This document shows positions 1 to 6,410 of a stretch of 26,443 bases of DNA, piece by piece. The notes under the pieces are model-generated. The model was not told where the DNA came from, made no database searches, and worked only from the letters and a program-made list of their open reading frames with translations. The stretch's first letter is position 1, and the number at the start of each line of letters is the position of its first letter. The translations under genes were made by a program, and so were the position numbers. Source of the stretch: JACNLN01 sp964626495 (lineage in GTDB: Bacteria; Fidelibacterota; Marinisomatia; Marinisomatales; CAZVFT01); NCBI GenBank assembly GCA_964626495.1, contig CAZVFT010000026.1, positions 1-26,443 on the forward strand, read 5' to 3'.

Positions 1-1
1 A

Positions 2-781
2 ATTTCTTCTAATCCAACCTTAAGTAATTTGATAATTACTGGCAATTCGGCTGATTATGGTGGCGGGATTTATTGCTATGATTCCAGCCCGAGTTTGGTG
101 AATGTGACGATCAGCGGCAATTCGGCTTATTCTTATGGTGGCGGGATTTTTTGCGATTGGTATTCCAACCCGAGTTTAGTGAATTGTATTCTGTGGAATG
201 ATTCACCGCAGGAGATTTACATTTTTGATGGTTCGGGAGTTAATGCAACTTATTCAGATATTCAAGGTGGTTGGGCAGGCACAGGCAATATCAATGCAGA
301 TCCATTATTTGTAGACCCAGCAAATGGAGATTATCATTTATCGTGGACAAATTATCCTGTTCAGGATTCTACAATGTCACCTTGTATTGATGCCGGTGAC
401 CCCAATTCACCTTATGATCCAGATAGCACAATAGCAGATATGGGAGTGTTTTATTTTGACCAAAGTTTATCGATATCTGACGAGAATATCTCAATGTTAC
501 CAGAGGAATTCGCTTTGTACCAGAACTACCCAAACCCATTTAACCCCGTTACCACGATCCGATACAAACTACCCGAGCAAACACACGTAACCATCGTGAT
601 TTACAATATGCTGGGCAGGACTTTGAGACAGCTGGTTAACAACACACAAGAAGCAGGTTACAAGTCTGTTGTTTGGAACTCTAAAGACGACTCTGGCAAA
701 CCTGTGAGTGCTGGAATATACCTTTATCAGATTCGTGCTGATGGCTATACACAGAGCCGTAAAATGTTACTCTTGAAGTAA
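2..781 (+). CDS. Secreted right-handed beta-helix protein with T9SS C-terminal sorting domain (5' end outside window)
   Basis: The frame is open from base 2, so this is the C-terminal part of a longer gene cut by the window edge; the first internal ATG (29) is not the true start. The visible N-terminal part has repeats with GGGIYC / GGGIFC and SPSLVNV / NPSLVNC, typical of parallel beta-helix coils in surface proteins, followed by a short D/N-rich stretch. The last ~85 residues hold the FlgD-like sorting domain: YPNPFNPVTTIRY, then IYNMLGR, then SAGIYLYQIRADG, ending in LLLK. In Bacteroidota and related phyla this domain is recognised by the type IX secretion system, so the protein is probably exported and anchored or released at the surface. 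The target of the helix is unknown. The family call is firm; the specific role is not. Confidence 0.85.
   Translation: MSSNPTLSNLIITGNSADYGGGIYCYDSSPSLVNVTISGNSAYSYGGGIFCDWYSNPSLVNCILWNDSPQEIYIFDGSGVNATYSDIQGGWAGTGNINADPLFVDPANGDYHLSWTNYPVQDSTMSPCIDAGDPNSPYDPDSTIADMGVFYFDQSLSISDENISMLPEEFALYQNYPNPFNPVTTIRYKLPEQTHVTIVIYNMLGRTLRQLVNNTQEAGYKSVVWNSKDDSGKPVSAGIYLYQIRADGYTQSRKMLLLK
11..190 (+). repeat. 75-bp (25-residue) in-frame repeat coding for beta-helix coils
   Basis: The unit starting with ggcaattcggct occurs at 41 and again at 116, 75 bases apart, and continues through tatggtggcgggatt to cccgagtttggtgaat (cccgagtttagtgaat in the second copy). A partial earlier copy (aatccaacc ttaagtaat) precedes it at about 11-40. 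The DNA match is close, not only the protein match, which suggests recent duplication or gene conversion of single helix coils. Confidence 0.7.
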
Positions 782-804
782 AAGAAATTTCGACAGTAGT
801 GTTC

Positions 805-837
805 AAAGGGTAGTGATTTTGGTCGTTGCCCTTTTTT
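805..837 (+). terminator. Possible intrinsic terminator after the beta-helix gene
   Basis: A 6-bp stem (aaaggg at 805-810 with cccttt at 829-834) with an 18-nt loop is followed by a run of T. It lies 24 bases after the stop codon. The loop is long and the stem short, so this is moderate evidence only. Confidence 0.4.
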
Positions 838-865
838 ATTGTGATTCGGTGAGTGTTTTGTAAAT

Positions 866-888
866 TTCGGTAACTTATCATTACCGAA
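866..888. promoter_or_regulatory. Perfect 8-bp inverted repeat just before the start codon of the QueG-like gene
   Basis: ttcggtaa (866-873) and ttaccgaa (881-888) are exact reverse complements separated by 7 bases, ending 3 bases before the ATG at 892. No Shine-Dalgarno-like sequence is visible between the hairpin and the ATG. It could be an operator for a dimeric regulator or an RNA hairpin limiting ribosome access. The structure is seen; the function is inferred. Confidence 0.45.
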
Positions 889-891
889 CTT

Positions 892-1566
892 ATGGAATCA
901 AACTCTCAAGATTTAGACCAATTCGCAAAACAGCATAAGCTTGCTACCATCAGAGTTGCTGATATTGATAAGCTTCGGGAACAGGAACCAGAAGCCCTGA
1001 AAAATGTACCAGCAGAATTTTCCCGTGCAATTGTTATAGGAATTCGTCTGGTAGATGCTGTCATTGACCAGATTGAGGATCGACCAACTCCACTTTATTT
1101 TCACCTCTACCGCCAAGCAAATTTTGCGCTGGATCGAATCGCATACCGGCTGGCATTAGAACTTCAAGACACAGGATATCATTCTATGGCAGTGCCAGCC
1201 TCACAGATTACTGAACCGGGGAGTAGAAGGGGGCTGGTTTCTCATCGGCTTCTCGGATATGTTGCTGGAATTGGTTGGATCGGACGACCAACTCTGCTGA
1301 TACACCCTGAATACGGTGCTCGAATGCGATATGCTACAGTACTGACAGATGCTCCTTATCACCCGGGTATCCCAATGGAGAATAGATGTGGTGAATGCCG
1401 GGAATGTATAGAAGTTTGTCCAGTGACAGCGATCAAAGAATCTTCCCGTGAATTTGATCTGGATGCCTGCTATGATAAATTGAATGAATTCAGGAAACTT
1501 CCCTTTATCGGTCAACACGTTTGTGGTATTTGTGTCAGAGCGTGTAGTGGGCCAAAGAGCCTGTGA
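892..1566 (+). CDS. Short QueG-like protein with two [4Fe-4S] cluster motifs
   Basis: The 224-residue protein resembles the epoxyqueuosine reductase family (COG1600) in its central region (YVAGIGWIGRPTLLIHPEYG; RYATVLTD). It then has a ferredoxin-like cysteine set C166, C169, C172, C176-P, and a second set C193, C211, C214, C218, enough for two [4Fe-4S] clusters. True QueG enzymes reduce epoxyqueuosine to queuosine in tRNA using cobalamin, and are longer (over 300 residues), often with C-terminal HEAT repeats; this one ends right after the second cluster. It is therefore probably a related iron-sulfur reductase rather than proven QueG. ATG 892 is the only ordinary start available, because an in-frame stop lies at 871. 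The DUF4416 gene follows within 10 bases, so the two are probably co-transcribed. Confidence 0.75.
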   Translation: MESNSQDLDQFAKQHKLATIRVADIDKLREQEPEALKNVPAEFSRAIVIGIRLVDAVIDQIEDRPTPLYFHLYRQANFALDRIAYRLALELQDTGYHSMAVPASQITEPGSRRGLVSHRLLGYVAGIGWIGRPTLLIHPEYGARMRYATVLTDAPYHPGIPMENRCGECRECIEVCPVTAIKESSREFDLDACYDKLNEFRKLPFIGQHVCGICVRACSGPKSL

Positions 1567-1576
1567 GGAGGATTTA

Positions 1577-2110
1577 ATGAGTTCTCCAACATTTCCCGAA
1601 CCGGTGACACTTATTGTGGGTATGATCACATCTCGAACAGACCTGTTTGATAGAGCAGAAGAGGAATTGAATAAGTTTTATGGACCTACTGATTTGAAAT
1701 CGGATATTTTCGATTTCAGTTTTACGGACTACTATGAAAAGGAAATGGGACCGAATCTGAAACGGAAGTTTCTCAGTTTTAAAAATAAAATAAATCCAGA
1801 TCAACTGTCGGAGATCAAACTGAAAACGAATGAACAGGAGAGAATTTTCGCCGAGAAGGAACCATTTGTTTCACGACCTATAAACTTAGACCCTGGATAT
1901 ATCTCACCGAGTAAGCTGGTGCTGGCAACAACAAAGAATTACGCTCACCGAATTTATCTGAGAGATGGGATTTATGCTGAGGTTACACTGATTTATCGCA
2001 ATAAACGGTTTGAACATTTGGATACCACTTTTCCTGACTATCGATCGGATGAATATATCGAATATTTCACACAAGTTCGGAATCGACTTATGGCAATATC
2101 TCGTATATAA
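1577..2110 (+). CDS. DUF4416 family protein
   Basis: The 177-residue protein matches the conserved DUF4416 family. It starts with a TLIVGMITSR strand, then FDFSFTDYYEKEMGPNLKRK, EIKLKTNEQE, NLDPGYISPSKLVLATTKNY, AHRIYLRDGIYAEVTLIYR and PDYRSDEYIEYF. The function of this family is not known. The frame stays open upstream to 1484, but that extension lies inside the previous gene. The ATG at 1577 is preceded by a strong gaggagg (1565-1571) that overlaps the stop codon of the QueG-like gene, and the family sequence begins here. This spacing indicates translational coupling with the upstream gene. Nothing suggests truncation. Confidence 0.88.
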   Translation: MSSPTFPEPVTLIVGMITSRTDLFDRAEEELNKFYGPTDLKSDIFDFSFTDYYEKEMGPNLKRKFLSFKNKINPDQLSEIKLKTNEQERIFAEKEPFVSRPINLDPGYISPSKLVLATTKNYAHRIYLRDGIYAEVTLIYRNKRFEHLDTTFPDYRSDEYIEYFTQVRNRLMAISRI

Positions 2111-2177
2111 GTTCAGGTATTTAGATACGAAAATATCAATAGCAATATATGATGAAAAATATTCAGAGAGGTCTGTT

Positions 2178-3002
2178 ATGAAAGATTTTAAAGATAAAAA
2201 TGTTTATATCGTTGGAGGCTCCAGCGGTATCGGATTTTCAACGGCAAAACTACTGTTTCGTAAAGGATGCCATATAATCCTCTTCGCCCGCAACACAGAA
2301 CGGCTGAAGAAAGCTGTTAAAGAGATAGAGGTATTTAGAATATTTGAGGATCAGAAACTTTCCTGGATGGCAATGGATGTAACCAATCGGGAAGAGGTTA
2401 AATCTGTTTTTATTAACAGTATAAATGATTTTGGATCTCCTGATCTTCTCATTAATTGTGCCGGTCGTGCCACTCCTTATCGGTTTGAAGATGTTGAATA
2501 TGATCAATTTGACGAAACAATGAAAATTAATCTCTATGGTACCTGGAACACTATTGAACAAGCAGTTCCATTTATGAAAGAAAAAGGAGGACATATTGTT
2601 AATGTCTCTTCCATTGCTGGGTTCATTGGTGTGTATGGTTTAACGGATTATTGTGCTTCAAAATTTGCCGTTATCGGCTTTTCCGAAGCTCTTCGAAGTG
2701 AGCTAAAACCGTTTGGAATTTCCATCTCGGTTCTTTGTCCACCGGATACAGATACTCCCGGGTTTGAAGTGGAAAACCGTACGAAACCTGAAGAGACAAA
2801 AGCAATATCCTCCAACGCAAAATTGTTACAACCAGATAAAGTAGCTAAAACCCTTATAAAAGGAATTCAGAAGGGAAAATTCCTGATAATCCCTGGTTTT
2901 AATGGCAAGTTATCCTATTATGTGAAACGACTGTTTCCTTCACTCGTTAAGTTTATCATTGACCGGGATATAAGAAGGGTTCAACTCAAAGGGAGTAGGT
3001 GA
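2178..3002 (+). CDS. SDR-family oxidoreductase resembling 3-ketodihydrosphingosine reductase
   Basis: A 274-residue classical short-chain dehydrogenase. It has the NAD(P)-binding GGSSGIG motif (13-19), NCAG (93-96), the catalytic N118, S144/S145, and Y158-x3-K162 (YCASK). After the active site it carries PPDTDTPGF (188-196) and then ENRTKPEET (199-207). I recall this combination from eukaryotic 3-ketodihydrosphingosine reductase (KDSR), which reduces the keto sphingoid base with NADPH; the resemblance is from memory and not tested. A sphingolipid role would also need a serine palmitoyltransferase, which is not in this window. The start at 2178 (MKDFKDKNVY) has agagagg upstream; the longer in-frame start at 2010 lies inside the DUF4416 gene and is rejected. 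A hydrophobic stretch near residues 246-262 could bring the protein to the membrane. Confidence 0.85.
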   Translation: MKDFKDKNVYIVGGSSGIGFSTAKLLFRKGCHIILFARNTERLKKAVKEIEVFRIFEDQKLSWMAMDVTNREEVKSVFINSINDFGSPDLLINCAGRATPYRFEDVEYDQFDETMKINLYGTWNTIEQAVPFMKEKGGHIVNVSSIAGFIGVYGLTDYCASKFAVIGFSEALRSELKPFGISISVLCPPDTDTPGFEVENRTKPEETKAISSNAKLLQPDKVAKTLIKGIQKGKFLIIPGFNGKLSYYVKRLFPSLVKFIIDRDIRRVQLKGSR

Positions 3003-3008
3003 ATACGT

Positions 3009-3734
3009 ATGGATTTTCACGAAAATAATATATTGACAAACTTATCGATAGTGCTTTCAAGAGGAGTCAAGTCTCCTGAACAACTGAATGTGGAAAAATG
3101 CCTACTCAGGAATGACTTATTTGATTTTGATAGTGAATATATTCAGGTCCTCCATAGAGAATTGATTCAGGAAATGACTGTTAACTGGGAAACAATAAAG
3201 AGGCTTTTTGAATTTGTCAGGGATTCAATCATCTATGATTTTGCGCCTAAAATCGAAGGTTCTACAGACTGGCAAGCTTCAACAATTCTTCGTTCGAAAC
3301 GAGGGTTCTGTCATCAAAAAGCTATTGTACTTGCTTCCTTATTCAGATCTGTTGGGATTCCTTCGGCTTTAGTGTTTCAAACGATTATTGACCATGTATT
3401 ACTGGATACGAGATACAGAGATATGATACCGGACGGAAGATTACGCATGCATGCTTTGGTAGCGATTTATTTTGAAAAGAAATGGTATCGTCTCGATGCT
3501 ACATTGGATTCAGAATTGTGTATCAAAAAAGGTTACAGAATAATGAAGGTTATTCCCGGGAATGAAACATTGCTTCCTGAAACAACACGAGATGGCAAAC
3601 ACCATTTTACCATCGAGAAGCAGCTGGGTTTTTTTGATTCGTATCCTGTTGAGTTGTTACACGCTCTGGTAAAACACAAGGCTAACTGGGATAGGTGGAG
3701 AAAATTTGTGAAGCGAGAACAAATAACGATGTAA
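3009..3734 (+). CDS. Transglutaminase-like domain protein
   Basis: The 241-residue protein has the transglutaminase/protease fold signature: GFCHQKAIVLASLFRSVGIP with Cys101, then RMHALVAIYFEKKWYRLDAT with His148 and Asp163, giving the Cys-His-Asp triad in the expected order. No signal peptide is visible, so it is probably cytoplasmic. Bacterial members act as peptidases or amide-bond transferases, and the substrate cannot be read from the sequence. It starts 6 bases after the SDR stop codon, with gggagtagg upstream of the ATG, so it sits in the same transcript as the SDR gene. The region after residue 175 matches no domain I know. Confidence 0.8.
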   Translation: MDFHENNILTNLSIVLSRGVKSPEQLNVEKCLLRNDLFDFDSEYIQVLHRELIQEMTVNWETIKRLFEFVRDSIIYDFAPKIEGSTDWQASTILRSKRGFCHQKAIVLASLFRSVGIPSALVFQTIIDHVLLDTRYRDMIPDGRLRMHALVAIYFEKKWYRLDATLDSELCIKKGYRIMKVIPGNETLLPETTRDGKHHFTIEKQLGFFDSYPVELLHALVKHKANWDRWRKFVKREQITM

Positions 3735-3781
3735 ATATCTACGTGATTTGATTTATTTACACTTTATTACTTAATATCAAG

Positions 3782-4423
3782 ATGAAAGTCAAACTTATTT
3801 TTCTTCTTACTCTTTTTCTTATCCAGACAGGTCATTCACAGATTGTGAATTATCCTACGGAGTGGGAGAATCTTCATCACAATTCGGATTGGACAATTGT
3901 AACTCAGAAGGAGCAGCTTTGTGTTTATAGGAAAGAATTGAAAGTGTCTCCGGTGCCAGCAATTAAAGTGGAATTGAATACGAATGCGAATCCTTCGGAC
4001 TTGATGGATATCATCTGGGCGGTCAATAAATACCCGGTGAATCTGCCAAGTGCTCATACAATAGCTGCTGGATTTATTGAGCGATTTGATTCTGATCATC
4101 AGCTGGCATGGCAGGTGATTGATATCCCGTTTTTATCCCCCAGAATGTATCAATTTCATCATCAACGTCATCTTAACAAAATTGATTGGGTAAAATCCAC
4201 AAATCAGCATACTATTCAGAACTATGAGGATTTAGTAGTTCCTGCGGTCAATTTTGGAAGCTGGGAAGTGAAAATTAGTGAGGAGGAGACAATTTTAATC
4301 TACAGAGCTTGTACAGATCCCACTGGGTCGGTACCATCTTGGCTTGTTGATCGGGTGAGCATATGGTACATTCCACAAATGCTTCTAGACCTCGAAAAAG
4401 CTGCATTGCAGGTAGATAGGTAA
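3782..4423 (+). CDS. Exported START/SRPBCC-like lipid-binding domain protein
   Basis: The 213-residue protein begins with a clear signal peptide (MKVKLIFLLTLFLIQTGHSQ, probable cleavage around residue 19-20). The rest resembles START-domain proteins: WTIVTQKEQLCVYRKE near the start, then VPAIKVELNTNANPSDLMDI, a central WQVIDIPFLSPRMYQFHHQR and a C-terminal helix (VDRVSIWYIPQMLLDLEKAA). START domains hold a single hydrophobic ligand such as a lipid in a deep pocket. An exported version next to a possible sphingoid-base reductase and a membrane methyltransferase fits a lipid role, but this is inference from position only. The upstream ribosome-binding site is weak (aatatcaag). Confidence 0.72.
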   Translation: MKVKLIFLLTLFLIQTGHSQIVNYPTEWENLHHNSDWTIVTQKEQLCVYRKELKVSPVPAIKVELNTNANPSDLMDIIWAVNKYPVNLPSAHTIAAGFIERFDSDHQLAWQVIDIPFLSPRMYQFHHQRHLNKIDWVKSTNQHTIQNYEDLVVPAVNFGSWEVKISEEETILIYRACTDPTGSVPSWLVDRVSIWYIPQMLLDLEKAALQVDR

Positions 4424-4485
4424 TCGAATGAGGATAAATATTTATCTTTGTCTGAAAAATTAAATGATTTCAGGATAGTCTGATT

Positions 4486-5010
4486 ATGGTAAAACCAATA
4501 ATATTTTTCTTTGTGAATATGGGAATTTTATATGTGTCGTGGAATTATTTGGATAAACCACGATCGCGAGGTTTTTTCAGATTCCTCACTTTTGAGTCAA
4601 TCCTAATTCTATTCCTAATCAATATTAACAGTTGGTTCTACAACCCATTTTCACTATTTCAGATGGTTTCCTGGGTTCTGCTGATTATTTCACTTTATCT
4701 AGTTATTCATAGCGTCTATCTACTTCGTTTGATTGGTAAACCAGAGAACGGTTTCGAAAACACAACAAATCTTGTAACAAGAGGAATCTACCGTCATATT
4801 CGTAATCCGATGTACAGCTCATTGCTCTTTGGGTCTTGGGGGATCTTTTTTAAGGGACCCTCACTTATCTGCATTGTCTTGGTTATTTTTAATACCGTTT
4901 TTGTGATTGCTACTGCAAAACTTGAAGAGACAGAAAATATAACTAAATTTGGGAAAGACTATGTAGAATATATGAAGCGGACAAAAATGCTGATTCCTTT
5001 TTTATTTTAA
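4486..5010 (+). CDS. ICMT/PEMT-type membrane methyltransferase family protein
   Basis: The 174-residue protein has four to five hydrophobic segments (about 4-20, 34-50, 58-82, 108-122, 126-145). It carries the signature of the isoprenylcysteine methyltransferase / phospholipid methyltransferase superfamily: GIYRHIRNPMY (100-110), followed by KLEETENITKFGKDYVEYMK (145-164). In these enzymes the RHPxY-like and E...E...Y motifs bind S-adenosylmethionine. The acceptor could be a lipid or another small hydrophobic molecule; bacteria lack the prenylated proteins used by the eukaryotic enzyme. It follows the START-like gene by 62 bases on the same strand and ends the first gene run. The start is the first ATG of the hydrophobic N-terminus and has only a weak ribosome-binding site. 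Confidence 0.82.
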   Translation: MVKPIIFFFVNMGILYVSWNYLDKPRSRGFFRFLTFESILILFLININSWFYNPFSLFQMVSWVLLIISLYLVIHSVYLLRLIGKPENGFENTTNLVTRGIYRHIRNPMYSSLLFGSWGIFFKGPSLICIVLVIFNTVFVIATAKLEETENITKFGKDYVEYMKRTKMLIPFLF

Positions 5011-5075
5011 CCTTGGTTCATCACACATTTGTATGGGTAGAGAATATCAAGAGCATAAGTCTTGGCTATGTAAGC

Positions 5076-5134
5076 CTCCTCTCCCTTGATGCCTGTCCGG
5101 CAACAGACGGAGGAAAGAGCCAGGGTGAGGGTGA
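5076..5134 (+). repeat. Hairpin repeat copy 1, interrupted by a palindrome
   Basis: Its left 15 bases (ctcctctcccttgat, 5076-5090) and its right 12 bases (gggtgagggtga, 5123-5134) are identical to the copy at 5434-5472. The middle is 32 bases instead of 12. The extra ~20 bases (5091-5111) carry the 18-bp element tgtccggcaacagacgga, so one repeat has inserted into the loop of another. Confidence 0.7.
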
Positions 5135-5228
5135 CTACATTCTTTTTACTAAAGCCTAATTTTTATCTTGAATAATTATTGCCTATTATCATTGAACTGA
5201 CGTTTTTTCTGTTGAGCACGTTTCTAAC

Positions 5229-5258
5229 ACACCCCGTCCGCCAGCTGGCGGACACCCC
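5229..5258. repeat. Perfect 18-bp palindrome flanked by a 7-bp direct repeat
   Basis: gtccgccagctggcggac (5236-5253) is an exact palindrome. The 7 bases acacccc occur directly before it (5229-5235) and again at 5252-5258, overlapping the last two palindrome bases. This looks like a small inserted element with a target duplication. Confidence 0.6.
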
Positions 5259-5261
5259 TCT

Positions 5262-5279
5262 CCCGCCGGTAGGCGGACA
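5262..5279 (-). repeat. Copy of the 18-bp palindrome family (reverse orientation)
   Basis: On the minus strand it reads tgtccgcctaccggcggg, fitting the family pattern TGTCCG-N6-GNCGGA with one change at the end. A 5-bp stem ccgcc/ggcgg closes a ggta loop. Confidence 0.55.
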
Positions 5280-5329
5280 GGCAATAGGGGACTTTTGCAT
5301 CTGTTAGCGATCCCCATCAAAAAGTCCCA

Positions 5330-5347
5330 TCCGTCGGTAGTCGGACA
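5330..5347 (-). repeat. Copy of the 18-bp palindrome family (reverse orientation)
   Basis: On the minus strand it reads tgtccgactaccgacgga, close to the copies at 21619 and 13420. Confidence 0.55.
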
Positions 5348-5350
5348 AAC

Positions 5351-5365
5351 CCCGACTGTGTCGGG
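5351..5365. repeat. Short stem-loop cccga-ctgtg-tcggg
   Basis: A 5-bp GC-rich inverted repeat with a 5-base loop, lying 3 bases after the palindrome at 5330-5347. It may be a second small palindrome type; no T run follows, so it is not a clear terminator. Confidence 0.45.
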
Positions 5366-5433
5366 ATTTTCAACAATCAAGGGGGAGAAGGTCTTGTGTG
5401 TCCGTTCTTCCATCATTGGCTGCCTTAGAAAAA

Positions 5434-5472
5434 CTCCTCTCCCTTGATGGGAGAGGGTTTGGGTGAGGGTGA
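5434..5472 (+). repeat. Hairpin repeat copy 2, intact
   Basis: cctctccc (5436-5443) pairs with gggagagg (5449-5456) around the loop ttgat, followed by the conserved tail gggtgagggtga. This is the uninterrupted form of the repeat at 5076-5134. Confidence 0.7.
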
Positions 5473-5590
5473 TCATTTTCTATAGTCTCCTTTACATGCT
5501 TTCCTGATATCAAATTAAACACCATCAACTATATTCCTATTTTTATCTTTATTACTTGGATTCAGAAGTTGTATCACCCCCTCTTGTTTT

Positions 5591-5633
5591 TCTCCCATCA
5601 GTCGGCAGCCTGACATACCTCAAGGGGGAGAAG
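5591..5633. repeat. Hairpin repeat copy 3, with palindrome in the loop
   Basis: tctccc (5591-5596) pairs with gggaga (5626-5631). The loop contains gtcggcagcctgaca (5601-5615), a decayed relative of the 18-bp palindrome family in reverse orientation. The right arm tcaagggggagaag is repeated exactly at 5377-5390. Confidence 0.5.
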
Positions 5634-5723
5634 TCCAGCTATGGAGTTATCCACACAAATCGGTGAAGAACCTTAACCTTTATAAATTTTTTCTATCAGG
5701 TTACAGGCGATGTAAAATAATAC

Positions 5724-6116
5724 TTACCTTGTTTCCAGAATAGCTCGAAGAATATCCCGACGGCTGACTTGTCCAATTAACTTACCATTTTCGAGAACAG
5801 GAAAGCGACGAAAAGAACTGTTTAAAAATAATTCTGCAATTGAAATAATACTGGCAGCGGCATCTACTGTAATGATATGTTTAGACATTATATCTGAAAC
5901 CAGATTTCCCATTTCTCTGTAGTATGAGGAATAGATGACAGTTTTCATACAGTCCTTTTCTGAGAGCATTCCCACAAGATTGCCTTCTTTATCCACTACT
6001 GGCGCACCTGAGATATTTTTATTAATTAGAGTATTCATAGCAGATATAACATTCATATCAGGAGTGAACGTTATAAGATCTGTTGTTGTAAAATCTTTTA
6101 TAGTGAATTGCTCCAT
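5724..6116 (-). CDS. Tandem CBS-domain protein
   Basis: The 130-residue protein is made almost entirely of two CBS domains: residues ~8-60 (LINKNISGAPVVDKEGNLVG, then MLSEKDCMK) and ~70-128 (VSDIMSKHIITVDAAASI, then RRFPVLENGKLIGQVSRRDI). A CBS pair usually binds adenosine nucleotides (AMP, ATP, SAM) and acts as an energy or redox sensor controlling a partner. With no other domain, it is a free-standing regulatory subunit whose partner cannot be identified here. On the minus strand the ATG is preceded by gaggag, a good ribosome-binding site. It is the only well-supported minus-strand gene besides the small membrane protein near 21.3 kb, and it is divergent from the transporter operon. Confidence 0.88.
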   Translation of the reverse strand: MEQFTIKDFTTTDLITFTPDMNVISAMNTLINKNISGAPVVDKEGNLVGMLSEKDCMKTVIYSSYYREMGNLVSDIMSKHIITVDAAASIISIAELFLNSSFRRFPVLENGKLIGQVSRRDILRAILETR

Positions 6117-6410
6117 AATGATCTCCTCATTGTTAAGAGTTAAAGTTCATAAAAAATTTAATAACAAAAGTTGTTTAATGTATCAGGTATCTGGTAAAAG
6201 ATTAATTTACAATTAATTCCTCAGTAATTAGAGTATCAATCCAAATTTGCGAATAAAACAGCAGGTTCAATTTCTCGACAAACATTATCTGATGAAAATA
6301 ATCTGACGGGTAATGTGAGTTATCATGTAGATTTAAGGGTTAATAAGGATGATATAAAATTGCCTCTTTCAATATATTTTTATGACATTTTAAATACGGG
6401 AGGAAGAAAC

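Larger units (their letters stand above)
5011..5723. repeat. Gene-free repeat island: C/T-rich hairpin repeats carrying short palindromes
   Basis: This 713-bp stretch between two stop codons holds no gene I can support. It is built from copies of a repeat whose arms read ctcctctcccttgat and gggtgagggtga, pieces of a related repeat (tcaagggggagaag at 5377-5390 and 5620-5633), and several 14-18-bp GC-rich palindromes placed in or beside the hairpins. Base composition is clearly more GC-rich than the flanking genes. Individual copies are listed separately. The stretch 5135-5228 between copies shows nothing recognisable. Confidence 0.75.

Noticed and set aside
1484..1576. N-terminal extension of the DUF4416 protein
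   Set aside because: It is the end of the QueG-like gene in another frame; the ATG at 1577 has gaggagg and family-like sequence.
1201..1629. 142-residue minus-strand open frame over the QueG-like gene
   Set aside because: It is antisense to a well-supported gene, has no domain or ribosome-binding site, and looks like a shadow frame.
2010..2177. N-terminal extension of the SDR
   Set aside because: It overlaps the DUF4416 gene in another frame, and the SDR fold begins at 2178.
5189..5476. A 95-residue minus-strand open frame starting MITLTQTLSHQGRGVF
   Set aside because: It lies wholly in the repeat island, and its start is the translated hairpin repeat. Such repeat translations are a common false annotation. 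There is no ribosome-binding site or domain.
5076..5633. Possible CRISPR array, because of several repeated blocks
   Set aside because: Repeats differ in length and orientation and are not regularly spaced, there are no unique spacers of even size, and no cas gene is near.
5673..5708. Terminator for the CBS gene (aacct/aggtt stem on the minus strand)
   Set aside because: The stem is only 5-6 bp with an 18-base loop and no T run after it.
6315..6410. Upstream extension of the peptide-binding lipoprotein
   Set aside because: It would bury the lipoprotein signal inside the chain; the ATG at 6411 has gggagg upstream and starts the signal peptide.
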